From JANWXD01 sp035575135 (lineage in GTDB: Bacteria; Acidobacteriota; Terriglobia; Bryobacterales; Bryobacteraceae): a stretch of DNA of 64,000 nt. The position numbers and the translations under genes are program-made. The number at the start of each line of letters is the position of its first letter. Position 1 is the stretch's first letter. Location of the stretch: NCBI GenBank assembly GCA_035575135.1, contig DATLYE010000033.1, forward strand, positions 1 to 64,000. Reading direction: 5' to 3'. This document shows positions 17,421-26,244 of this stretch, one piece after another. The notes under the pieces were generated by a model, which made no database searches, was not told the DNA's origin, and saw only the letters and a program-made list of their open reading frames with translations.

Positions 17421-18311
17421 GTGGCCAGGGTGGGGGCGTGGCTCAACTGGTTTCTTGTCCTGGCCGCAGCGGCGTCCGATAGCGGGTCCGCATCCGTCCG
17501 GCTGAGCCCGCAACTGGCTCGGTGGAAGGCGGAGATTGAAACCCAGGGGCAAACCAAAGTGGTGCTGGCGCGTGTGTATACGGATGCGGAGCGCAACGAG
17601 CTGGTCCTGCCTCCGGATACGGAGGCACGCCCGGTGCTGAGCCGGTTCTTTCTTCAGGAATCGTTTCGGGAACAGTTCGTGCGCACGCATGCCATGAGCG
17701 TGACGTACTCCGGCGCCGAAGGACGCTTCTCCTTTGTAGTGCTCAACATGGCCCTGGCCTCGGAGTGGGAGCAGGCCGAAGAGGCCGTCATCGCACACGA
17801 GTTCGGCCACGCCTGGCTGGCCGCTCTGGGTTACGGCGCTCCGCCGTATGAGGCCGGGGAGCGCTCCTGTCTGGCCGTGCACGCAGGGGACATCGTGCAG
17901 CACGTTCTGATCCGCGAAGAGATGGACCGCCGCGGCATCGCCTGGCGCAGCTACTGGGTCCGGAACCTCAACGCTGCGCTGGAGCGGCTGGAATCGCAGG
18001 CCGCAGGCGCGCCGCTTGCCCCCTGTCAGATGGCCGCCATCGCTGCCCTTTGGGCGGATACGCGGCTGGGATTTTCCGAACGGCAATGGGGGGAGCTGCC
18101 CCGTTTCCTGAGTGCCCTGGAGGAAAAGTTTCCCGCAGCACGCCTCTGGGCCGAGCGACTGGTGGCGTGCGTGAGCCATCGGGAGGTACGGGATCGTGCC
18201 GCCTACCATGTCACGCTTGGCGAAGTGAGCGCAATTCTCGCAGGCTTGTGGGATGCCGCGGTCGTTGCCGGCAGGGACGGTGAGCTGCGGCGGGGACTAC
18301 AATACGAGTAG
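17421..18311 (+). CDS. secreted zincin-like putative metallopeptidase
   Basis: A protein of about 296 residues with the zinc-binding motif HEFGH (nt 17796-17810) in the context EEAVIAHEFGHAWLAALGYG, so a gluzincin or related fold is likely. The N-terminus (GAWLNWFLVLAAAASDSGSA) reads as a signal peptide. The start is uncertain: GTG 17421 and GTG 17430 are the best candidates, and the frame is open further upstream to 17340 over the divergent gene. A third zinc ligand cannot be assigned. It is not a recognised named family. The next gene (Memo-AMMECR1) starts 30 nt downstream. Confidence 0.65.
   Translation: MARVGAWLNWFLVLAAAASDSGSASVRLSPQLARWKAEIETQGQTKVVLARVYTDAERNELVLPPDTEARPVLSRFFLQESFREQFVRTHAMSVTYSGAEGRFSFVVLNMALASEWEQAEEAVIAHEFGHAWLAALGYGAPPYEAGERSCLAVHAGDIVQHVLIREEMDRRGIAWRSYWVRNLNAALERLESQAAGAPLAPCQMAAIAALWADTRLGFSERQWGELPRFLSALEEKFPAARLWAERLVACVSHREVRDRAAYHVTLGEVSAILAGLWDAAVVAGRDGELRRGLQYE
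18298..18303 (+). promoter_or_regulatory. -10 box upstream of Memo-AMMECR1 gene
   Basis: TACAAT at 18298-18303 overlaps the end of the zincin gene. It gives a leader of about 33 nt that carries AAGGGAG before ATG 18342. No clear -35 is seen. Confidence 0.35.
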
Positions 18312-18341
18312 CGGGGCCGGGCCCGCAGAAAGGGAGCTCCG

Positions 18342-19769
18342 ATGCCTCGAACTGCCCACGTTTCGCCGTACAGCGGATCCTGGTACCCGGCGGATGCGGT
18401 CCAACTCAATGACCTGCTGGGCCGGCTCTGGCGCACTTCGGAGGAACGCACCGGTTGCGAGCTCCAGCCGCGCGCAGCGGCCTTCGTGGTCCCGCATGCA
18501 GGCCTGATCTACTCCGGCGCCGTGGCGGCCGCCGTGTACCGGCGTCTGGAAGCCTGGAAGCCGCGGCGGGTGGTGCTGCTCGGCTTCTCCCACCGGGGCG
18601 GACCGGCGGGCATAGCGATTCCGGATACCGACGCCTACCGCACGCCGCTCGGAGAGCTGGAGGTGGACCGGGAAGCCGTGGCGGATCTGGCCGGGTTCGA
18701 GCCGTTTCGTCTCGTCGAGGAGCGCGTGCTGTGCGACCATTCCGTCGAGATTCAGTTGCCGCTGCTGCAGCGAGCGGTGCCGGAGGCTAAGCTCGTCCCG
18801 CTCTACGTCGGGGATTTGAGCGGCGAAGCGCGCCAGCGGGCGGCGGTGCGGCTGGCTTCGTGGATCGGTCCGGACACGGTGGCGCTTGCCAGCTCCGACT
18901 TCACCCATTTCGGTGCGGCCTTCTACTTCCAGCCCTTCCCGGTGGATCGCGAAGTGAGTGAGCGCCTGCGGGAGCTCGATTACAAGGTCGTCGAGGCGGC
19001 CAGCAGCCTCCGGGACACCTTCTTCTTCGAAGTGCTGCGAGAAACACGGGCCACGGTCTGCGGTTATGCGCCGATCGGGCTGCTGCTGGCGACGCTCCGC
19101 CAGTTTGACGACCGCGATGAGATCTTCCAGGATCTGCTGGACTATCAGACCTCGGGCGAAATCACCGGCGACTTCCATCACTCCGTCAGTTACGCTGCCT
19201 TGGCGTACTATCCCTGGAGCAGTTTACAGCTCGGCCCCGACGAGCAGACTGCGTTGCTCGAACTGGCACGGAACACATTGCGCCAGTACCAGGAAACCGG
19301 ATCGCGACGCCCGCCCGTCCTCGACATGCCGCCGCTTGCGGGACTGGGGCAATGTCGGGCTGCCTTCGTCACCTTGCACAAGAACGGAGAACTGCGAGGC
19401 TGCCTGGGCCGTAGTATCGCGGATCGGCCGTTGTGGGAGATCATTCCGGAGCTGACCATGGCGGCAGCCCTCGAGGACCGGCGCTTCCCGCCGGTGGAGC
19501 CGGACGAGACCGGTATCGAGGTGGAGATCTCCATCCTGTCCCCCCTGAAACGCATTCCCGACTGGAGTGGCTTCCGTGTCAACGAGCATGGGGCCCTGCT
19601 GAACGCGCGAGGTCATCAGGGGCTGCTTCTGCCTCAGGTGGCCGCCGGCCGCGGATGGGATGCGGAGCGATTTTTCCAGGCTCTGGCGATGAAGGCAGGG
19701 GTCAGTCCCGACGTCTACTCCGATCCCTCGACACGCCTGTACGTGTTCCGCGCCCAGATTATTCACTGA
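18342..19769 (+). CDS. Memo - AMMECR1 fusion protein (AmmeMemoRadiSam system, A+B)
   Basis: A 475-residue two-domain protein. Residues 1-~280 are a Memo domain (AmrB): VVPHAGLIYSGAVAAAVY, LGFSHRG, LCDHSVEIQLPLLQ and ASSDFTHFG supply the His/Asp/Cys-type metal pocket. Residues ~295-475 are an AMMECR1 domain (AmrA) with the hallmark LRGCLGRS. In many bacteria and archaea these two occur with a radical SAM protein (AmrS) as the AmmeMemoRadiSam set, whose reaction is unknown. Here A and B are fused and no AmrS is adjacent; the radical SAM gene at 26245 has a different (SPASM-type) layout. ATG 18342 is preceded by AAGGGAG. Confidence 0.88.
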   Translation: MPRTAHVSPYSGSWYPADAVQLNDLLGRLWRTSEERTGCELQPRAAAFVVPHAGLIYSGAVAAAVYRRLEAWKPRRVVLLGFSHRGGPAGIAIPDTDAYRTPLGELEVDREAVADLAGFEPFRLVEERVLCDHSVEIQLPLLQRAVPEAKLVPLYVGDLSGEARQRAAVRLASWIGPDTVALASSDFTHFGAAFYFQPFPVDREVSERLRELDYKVVEAASSLRDTFFFEVLRETRATVCGYAPIGLLLATLRQFDDRDEIFQDLLDYQTSGEITGDFHHSVSYAALAYYPWSSLQLGPDEQTALLELARNTLRQYQETGSRRPPVLDMPPLAGLGQCRAAFVTLHKNGELRGCLGRSIADRPLWEIIPELTMAAALEDRRFPPVEPDETGIEVEISILSPLKRIPDWSGFRVNEHGALLNARGHQGLLLPQVAAGRGWDAERFFQALAMKAGVSPDVYSDPSTRLYVFRAQIIH

Positions 19770-19807
19770 AGCCGCACTCGCTCCCCTCTCCTATACTGGG
19801 CAAGAGA

Positions 19808-22519
19808 ATGACGCTCCTGGTGGGGCCTCCGGGCTCGGGCAAGACGCAACGCATCCTGGACCGGGTGCGGTCCCGCCTGCGGCAGCGCCGCTGGGATTTC
19901 CGCCTCGTGGTGCCCACCGCCACCATGGCGGAGCATCTCCGCAACGAACTGGCGCGGGAAGGCTTCGTCTTCCGGCCCGAAACGATCACAACATTGTCGC
20001 GCTTCGTGGCCCCCTGGGTGGAGGACTCGCCGGAACCCTCCGAGGCGCGCCTGGTTCTGGCCGTACGCCGGGCGCTCGACAGCGTCTCACCGCCGGCTTT
20101 CCGAGAGGTGGCTTCGTTCCCGGGTTTTCAATCTTCTCTGGCGCGGGCAATGCAAGAGCTGTCTTCGGCAGGATGCGACGCCGCAGCGTTGCGCTCGGCA
20201 ACCGGCGATGGCTTTGCGAACCCCGTCGTTTCCGCATTGGGGGATGTGTATGCCGAGACGGAAAAAATCCTGGCCGCCGGCGGATTCCTGCTTCGGGGCC
20301 GCCGTCTCCGCAAAGCCGCTCGCTGCATCGAAGCCGAAGGACTCCAGGGAATCTCTGAGGTGCTTCTGGACGGCTTTTCCACATTCTCCGGTCCGGAGCT
20401 TGCGGTCGTGCAGGCGGCGGCGCGCCATGCCGCGCTGACGGTCTCGCTGCCCGAGTGGACCGGTTCGGAGCCGGTGCGCGGCGCTTTGCTCGCCGAGGGT
20501 TTTCGCGAAGAGCGCCTTGCGCGCGTGCGGCCCTGCCCCCGAGTCACTCTCGTCACGGCGCCCAGCCTCGATCAGGAATTGGGTGAGATTGTCCGGCGCA
20601 TCCTCGAAGAAGCGGCGGGGCGGCCGTTTCGTGAAATGGGGATCATTGTGCGCTCGGCGGGTCCCGTAGCCGCAGCCCTGGAAACGACCTTGGCGCGATT
20701 CGGCATCCCGCTGCGGAGCTACTTTGGACGGCGCCTGGCGCACGAAGCGGTGATCCGGTTCTTTTCGGCCGTCGTCGAGGCTCTGCTTTCCGACTGGGAC
20801 CACGAGAAGGTGCTAGCGGCGGTGATGATGACTGCCTCGGGAGCAGGACGGCGGGCCGGGACCGACCGCTTTGAGTTTGACGTGCTGGGGCGGATCCCCG
20901 GCCGGGGCTTGGAGTCGCTACGCGACCTCGCCCGTGCGCCGGGCGTGCAGCGCTTTCTGGAGAAGCTGGAGCAGATCGGCTCGTGGCGCGATGCGCAGGC
21001 GCCGCCCGCTGAGTGGTGCAGCCGGCTTGCCGGGCTGGCCGGTCTTTTCCGTCCGGCGCGGCCTGAGGGCGGCGAGCCGCATGAGGTCGCTCTGCTCTGG
21101 CGCCGCCAGGCGAGGGCGCTCGAGGCGTATCACGCCGCTCTGGAAGAGGCGGCTTCTTCGCTGCCCGCGGGGCATCCCGTTACTCTCAGAGAGTTTTGGG
21201 ACACCGTCAGCGTTGTATTCGACACGACGGCGCTTTACTGGCGCGATGAGCGGCGTAGCGTCGTGCACCTGCTGGATGCTTACGAGGCAAGACAGTGGGA
21301 GCTGCCGGTCGTGTTTGTCTGCGGCTTGGTCGAAGGCGAGTTTCCGGTGCACCATTCCGAAGATCCCCTCCTGGATGAGGAAACTCGCTGCGCGCTCAAG
21401 GCGGCCGGATACCGGGTGCCGGCGGCGGCTGACCGCGAGGAAGAGGAACGGTTCCTGTGGCAGACGGCGGTATCGCGCGCGACGTCGAAACTCGTGCTGA
21501 GCTGGTCCCGGTATAACGCCAAAGGTGACGAGAACCTGCGCTCGTTTTTGCTCGATGAGTTTCTCGCCGGTACCCCGGCGCAGGAGGAGGCGGTGGAGAT
21601 TGTGGTGCGCCCCCGCCCGTTGCACCTGCCGCGTCGCTCCCGGCGCGTTCAGGTAACCGATGCGCACTTGCAGTCGGAGATTGCCCGGAAAAACAGCATC
21701 CTGAAGCCCACGGGCGTCGAGGATTTTCTCCAGTGCCCGTTTCTGTTTTTTGCCCGCTACACGCTGGATCTCGAAGGGCCTCCGGAAACGGTCGCCGACC
21801 GGCTGGGCTTTGCGGCACGCGGTGATGCGGCTCACAAATTCCTTCAGCGCTGGGCGCAGGAAGCGCGCGACTTCGACACGTTGTTCGAAACCGTCTTCGA
21901 CGAGTGGCTCAGAGGCCGGAGGATCCCTCCGGGCTACGCGTGCGAGGCAGTACGCGTCGCGCTCGAGCGCGATTTGAAAAGCTTCGTGGCCGCATTCCGC
22001 TTCCCCGGCTTCACCACCGCGGACACCGAAAAGGAATTCGAGTTCGAGCTCACGGACGGATTACGCATCCGCGGGCGGATTGACCGCCTGGACACCCGGC
22101 CGAACGGCGACGTGCTGATTGTGGACTATAAATACGCCAGACCGGACGGGATCCGCGAACGGATCAAGGGCCACGAGGAAGGACGGCTGGTTCAAGCCGG
22201 ACTGTACACGCTCGCTGCCGAGCAGTGCTGGGGATGCCGCGTGGTCGAGGTTCAGCTGGCGGGCGTACGCGAACCACCCACATGGAGGGGCTGGGGTGTG
22301 GTGCTGCCGCCTCGAGGTAAGACCGGCAACTTGGACCTCCGGGAGCTCCGTGACATGGCTCGCGAGCGCACGGCCCAGGCGTTCGGGCGCATCCTTGCCG
22401 GAGTGATTCGCCCGCAACCCGCTGATCCGGACCGCTGCGAGTACTGTGTGTTCCGAGACGTCTGCCGCGTGGAAGTTGCAGCTCCTGCCGTCGCGGCGGC
22501 CGCGGAGGAGATGGATTGA
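19808..22519 (+). CDS. addB: AddB-like helicase-nuclease subunit
   Basis: A 903-residue protein. The start at 19808 places a Walker A motif (GPPGSGKT) at residue 6; a longer frame runs back into the AMMECR1 gene and is rejected. The middle has a degenerate UvrD-like helicase fold. The C-terminus is a PD-(D/E)XK nuclease (RGRIDRLD, VLIVDYKYA) with an iron-sulphur staple: one Cys in FLQCPFLFFARY and three in RCEYCVFRDVC. AddAB resects DNA double-strand ends for RecA-dependent repair. The stop overlaps the addA start by 4 nt. TATACT at 19792-19797 is a possible -10 ten nt before the ATG. Confidence 0.86.
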   Translation: MTLLVGPPGSGKTQRILDRVRSRLRQRRWDFRLVVPTATMAEHLRNELAREGFVFRPETITTLSRFVAPWVEDSPEPSEARLVLAVRRALDSVSPPAFREVASFPGFQSSLARAMQELSSAGCDAAALRSATGDGFANPVVSALGDVYAETEKILAAGGFLLRGRRLRKAARCIEAEGLQGISEVLLDGFSTFSGPELAVVQAAARHAALTVSLPEWTGSEPVRGALLAEGFREERLARVRPCPRVTLVTAPSLDQELGEIVRRILEEAAGRPFREMGIIVRSAGPVAAALETTLARFGIPLRSYFGRRLAHEAVIRFFSAVVEALLSDWDHEKVLAAVMMTASGAGRRAGTDRFEFDVLGRIPGRGLESLRDLARAPGVQRFLEKLEQIGSWRDAQAPPAEWCSRLAGLAGLFRPARPEGGEPHEVALLWRRQARALEAYHAALEEAASSLPAGHPVTLREFWDTVSVVFDTTALYWRDERRSVVHLLDAYEARQWELPVVFVCGLVEGEFPVHHSEDPLLDEETRCALKAAGYRVPAAADREEEERFLWQTAVSRATSKLVLSWSRYNAKGDENLRSFLLDEFLAGTPAQEEAVEIVVRPRPLHLPRRSRRVQVTDAHLQSEIARKNSILKPTGVEDFLQCPFLFFARYTLDLEGPPETVADRLGFAARGDAAHKFLQRWAQEARDFDTLFETVFDEWLRGRRIPPGYACEAVRVALERDLKSFVAAFRFPGFTTADTEKEFEFELTDGLRIRGRIDRLDTRPNGDVLIVDYKYARPDGIRERIKGHEEGRLVQAGLYTLAAEQCWGCRVVEVQLAGVREPPTWRGWGVVLPPRGKTGNLDLRELRDMARERTAQAFGRILAGVIRPQPADPDRCEYCVFRDVCRVEVAAPAVAAAAEEMD

Positions 22520-25500
22520 ACCTTTCGCCGGAACAGATCCAGGCCGCCCGGCGCACCGGCCAGGATGTTTGCGTCTCGGCCGGGCCGGGCTCGGGCAAGA
22601 CGCGCGTTCTGGTGGAGCGCTTCCGGTGGCTGGTGGAGCAGGGGATCTCGCCCCTGCGGATTCTGGCCATCACATTCACCGAAAAAGCTGCTGCCGAGAT
22701 CAAGGCGCGCCTCGTTAAAGCCTTCGCACATCGCCCGGACATTCGCCGCCAGGTGGAGCGGGCCTACGTTTCGACGATTCACGCCTTCTGCGCCCGCCTG
22801 CTACGGGACCACGCTCTCCAAGCCGGGCTCGACCCGCAGTTCGTGATCCTCGACGAACCGGAGAGTACCGAAGCTCTGGAAGAATCGGCCGAAGAAGCTC
22901 TGGACGAGCTTTGCCTGGCGCGGCCTGAGGAATTTCGCGCGCTGCTCAAGTCTTTTGCGGAGCCCCAAAACCTGGCCTTTTCTCTGATTCAGACTTACCG
23001 CGCGGCGCGAGCTGCCGGAGTCAGCCTCGACAAGCTCGACCCTGCGCCGGCGCCCGACCCCGACCCGAAGGCCGGCTCCGCGTGCGGGGAAGCGACCGAA
23101 GTGAGCGTCACCTTCGCCGCCGAGCGCCGCCTCCTGTTCGAGGCGCTGCGGAAACTCCACTGCCGTTACGAGGAACGAAAACGCCGGCAGGGTGCGCTCG
23201 ATTTCGCCGATCTGATCGAACGGTCTCTGTCCCTGCTCCGAAACAATCCGCGCGTTTTGGACAAAGTGCGCGCCGGCTTTGAAAGCGTGCTGATGGACGA
23301 GATGCAGGATACGGATCCGTTGCAGTGGAGCTTGCTCGATTTGCTCCGCCTTCCCGACCGGTTCTTTGCAGTCGGCGACATCAACCAGTCTATTTACGGA
23401 TTCCGTTACGCAGAGCCCGAGGTGTTCCGTCACTACCGCGACCGGATCGCTGCGGCGGACAAGACCGTGGACCAGCTTCGGGAAAACCACCGCAGCCGGC
23501 GGGAAATCCTCGAAGCCGTCAACCGCATCTTTCGGAGCGTTGAGGGAGTGGAACCGCACGGGCTCGAGGCCAGGCGCGCTTTCCCGTCGAAGGACTTCCC
23601 GTCCGTTGAGGTGATCGTCGGCCATGGGGAGAACAGCGCAACGGCGGCGGTGACGGAGGCACGCTGGGTCGCCCGGAGGATCGCGGAGCTGGTGGGCTCC
23701 CTCGAAGTGCAAACGCCGGAGGGCCCCCGCACGGCGCGGTTCCGGGACGTCGCGGTGCTCGTGCGGAGCATGAACGCCATGCCGCCGCTCGAGGCGGCGT
23801 TTCGGGAGTTCGCCATCCCTTATTTGATGGCAGGCGGCAAGGCCTATTTTGAGACGCGGCAGGCCCGGGATCTGCTGCACCTGCTGCGTGTGATCGCCAA
23901 CACCTGCGACGAGGTTTCCCTGGCGACGGTGCTGCGGTCGCCCTTGGTGGGTGTCGGAGATGAAACGCTGCTGCGGTTGAAGGCGTTCGGCCGCCTGGGT
24001 GTCGCTCTGTGGCGTCTGGACCACGAGGATACCTCGGCCTTTGACGCGGAGGACCTGGCGCGCCTGCGCTCATTCCGCGACCGGCTCCGGCGGGCGAGAC
24101 AGCTGCGGGATGAGGTGCCTGCGGACCAGCTGCTTGCCCAGTTCCTGGACGCCTCCGGCTACGAACTGGCGGCCGACGGGCGCGCCCGCGCCAATACGGT
24201 GAAGTTTCTCGGGTTGGTCCGCGAGGTTTGCCGCCAGAGGCCGCTGCGCCTCCGTGAGTTAGTCGAGCGCCTCGAGATCCGCCGGCAGATGGAGCGCGAG
24301 CCCGAGGCGCCGCCGGATGACGCCTCCGACGTCGTGCGCCTGATGACCATACACCAGGCCAAAGGGCTGGAGTTTCCCATTGTCTTTGTGGCCGCCATGC
24401 ACAAAGGACCGAACCGCCGGAGAGCAGCCTTGCTGCTCGGGCCGGACGGCCTCGGAGCCAAATGGAAGGATCCTGCCGGGAAAGAAAATTCCGTAAAAGA
24501 CATCGCTTACGTGAGGGCCTTGGAAGACCTCAAGAAAAGGGAGCACGGTGAGGAGCAACGGCTGTTGTACGTTGCCATGACGCGCGCCGAAGAACACCTG
24601 GTCCTCTCCTTTGCCCTCACCAAGAAGCCCGGAACGGACTGGCCGAAGCTTGTGGCGGAGGGACTCGGCATCACGCCGGAGCTGGAAGATTCCACGCCGG
24701 TTCTGTACACACCGCCGGGCGCGGATTTCAGTGTGCGCCTCTGGCGCACGCGCACGCAGCCCGCACCCGGAGCGGGCGCTTCCTCCGCCGCTCCGCCCGC
24801 CGTGGAGCAGCCCGTCTTGCTGGATCCTCCGGCGCTGACCGGCCAGCACGACGCGGCAGTTTCGGTCACGTCGCTGGTGCTCTATCAGAACTGCCCGCGG
24901 CGCTACTACCTGGCTCGCTACCTCGGCTGGGAAAAGCCGCCCATGCGCCACCCCGGGCCCGCAGAGGAAGAGATCCCGAGCGGAGGCGATGAGCTCGTGC
25001 TGCCGGATGCCATTCAATTCGGCCAGCAGGTCCACGCTCTGCTCGCGGGCAAAGTAGTTGACGGCAGCCCCGAGGCGCGGGCGCTCGCGGCGGGTTTCCA
25101 GTCGAGCGAACTTGGGCGGCGGGCAGCGTGCGCCGCGACCGCCGAACGGGAATTCGACTTTGTGATGGAGATCGAAGATCTGATCCTGCGCGGGCAGGTG
25201 GATCTGTGGTTCGAGGAGAACGAACGGCTCGTGATCGTGGATTACAAGACGGACCAGCTCCCGGCGTCCGAGGCGCCGGCCCGCGCGGCCTCGTACGCCA
25301 TTCAGCTACAGCTTTACGCGGTGGCGCTCGAGCGCCTGCTGGGCCGGCGGCCGCATGAGGCCTGGGTGTACTTTCTCCGGCCGGGAGTCGCGGTTCCCGT
25401 CCCTGTCAGTCCGGCGGAGTTGGACGCAGCCAGGCGTACGGTCCGCACCTTCCGGGAGGCACAGGAACGTCTCGAATTCCCCCTCCGGCCTGGTGAGCAG

Positions 25501-25560
25501 TGTTTTCGCTGCCCGTTCTACCGTGGCCTGTGTCCCGCCAAGACGCCTCCGGCGGGCTAA
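22516..25560 (+). CDS. addA: AddA-like helicase-nuclease subunit
   Basis: A 1014-residue UvrD/Rep-family helicase. In order: Walker A AGPGSGKT, motif Ia ITFTEKAAAEIKARL, Walker B MDEMQDTD, GDINQSIYGFRYAEP, LRENHRSRREI, IHQAKGLEFPIVFVA and LLYVAMTRAEEHLVLS. A PD-(D/E)XK nuclease closes the protein (RGQVDLWFE, LVIVDYKTDQL). It also has a Cys in YQNCPRRYYLARY and three more in CFRCPFYRGLC, the same spacing as the Fe-S staple of the AddB partner. It starts at TTG 22516, overlapping addB by 4 nt, so it is translationally coupled. Its stop overlaps the convergent gene's stop by 4 nt. Confidence 0.9.
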   Translation: MNLSPEQIQAARRTGQDVCVSAGPGSGKTRVLVERFRWLVEQGISPLRILAITFTEKAAAEIKARLVKAFAHRPDIRRQVERAYVSTIHAFCARLLRDHALQAGLDPQFVILDEPESTEALEESAEEALDELCLARPEEFRALLKSFAEPQNLAFSLIQTYRAARAAGVSLDKLDPAPAPDPDPKAGSACGEATEVSVTFAAERRLLFEALRKLHCRYEERKRRQGALDFADLIERSLSLLRNNPRVLDKVRAGFESVLMDEMQDTDPLQWSLLDLLRLPDRFFAVGDINQSIYGFRYAEPEVFRHYRDRIAAADKTVDQLRENHRSRREILEAVNRIFRSVEGVEPHGLEARRAFPSKDFPSVEVIVGHGENSATAAVTEARWVARRIAELVGSLEVQTPEGPRTARFRDVAVLVRSMNAMPPLEAAFREFAIPYLMAGGKAYFETRQARDLLHLLRVIANTCDEVSLATVLRSPLVGVGDETLLRLKAFGRLGVALWRLDHEDTSAFDAEDLARLRSFRDRLRRARQLRDEVPADQLLAQFLDASGYELAADGRARANTVKFLGLVREVCRQRPLRLRELVERLEIRRQMEREPEAPPDDASDVVRLMTIHQAKGLEFPIVFVAAMHKGPNRRRAALLLGPDGLGAKWKDPAGKENSVKDIAYVRALEDLKKREHGEEQRLLYVAMTRAEEHLVLSFALTKKPGTDWPKLVAEGLGITPELEDSTPVLYTPPGADFSVRLWRTRTQPAPGAGASSAAPPAVEQPVLLDPPALTGQHDAAVSVTSLVLYQNCPRRYYLARYLGWEKPPMRHPGPAEEEIPSGGDELVLPDAIQFGQQVHALLAGKVVDGSPEARALAAGFQSSELGRRAACAATAEREFDFVMEIEDLILRGQVDLWFEENERLVIVDYKTDQLPASEAPARAASYAIQLQLYAVALERLLGRRPHEAWVYFLRPGVAVPVPVSPAELDAARRTVRTFREAQERLEFPLRPGEQCFRCPFYRGLCPAKTPPAG

Positions 25561-26183
25561 CCCGAGTACACCCCGATCAGGATGATTCCGACCGGAATGT
25601 CGCCGATCTTGGTGTACAGCACCCAGTCGGATTCACCTTCCTGCACCAGGCCTGGCGCGTGGCCCGAGTCGTCCTTCCACAGGCTCAAAATCGCCGGATG
25701 GCCGCCTTTGGTGGTTTTCTTGCTCATGGCCACCACCTGCGCGTAGGACGGTGTAGCGTTCAAATCTTTGTCTTCGCCGGCAGGAACCATCAGCAGGAAG
25801 TCGCGCTGCGGAGCCACCCCCTGGTGGTTCCCGTCGGGTGGAAACAGGCTGAAGCGGAGGGTGTAGACCCCGGCTGGAATGGGCTGACCGCGGCGGTCCT
25901 GGCCCCGCGCGTGGAACCGGATCGCCCCGAGCAAAGCGCCGTGGGGGACAGTCGTCAGGCTCACGTTCTGCTCGGACGTGGGCGGTCCGGAAGGCGCCGA
26001 GGCGCGCAACCAGACTTCGCAGTACACCGAACCGTCGCTTTTCAGGATCTTCTGTCCGGTTTGCGCCAGCGCCTGGCGAATGGCCGGATCGAGTTCCTCC
26101 GGCGGAGGCCCTCCGGCTTCCAACTTGTATTGCGCAAGGGCTGCAACGGGGACGAGCAGAAAACCGATCAGTACGCGCAACAT
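25557..26183 (-). CDS. secreted protein of unknown function
   Basis: A 208-residue protein with a clear signal peptide (MLRVLIGFLLVPVAALAQ). The start at 26183 has GAGGAG upstream; a longer frame exists but crosses the radical SAM gene. The mature part is beta-rich (IPAGVYTLRFSLFPPDGNHQ, RDFLLMVPAGEDKDL) and recalls DUF2911-type periplasmic proteins, but the match is not firm. It ends IGDIPVGIILIGVYSG. It lies 61 nt downstream of the radical SAM gene and may be cotranscribed. Its TAG overlaps the TAA of addA in the sequence CTAA. Confidence 0.7.
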   Translation of the reverse strand: MLRVLIGFLLVPVAALAQYKLEAGGPPPEELDPAIRQALAQTGQKILKSDGSVYCEVWLRASAPSGPPTSEQNVSLTTVPHGALLGAIRFHARGQDRRGQPIPAGVYTLRFSLFPPDGNHQGVAPQRDFLLMVPAGEDKDLNATPSYAQVVAMSKKTTKGGHPAILSLWKDDSGHAPGLVQEGESDWVLYTKIGDIPVGIILIGVYSG

Positions 26184-26244
26184 TCCAATTCGCTCCTCGA
26201 TGCCATTATCCCCCGGCCGGATCGGGCGCTGCGCGGCCTTGCCG

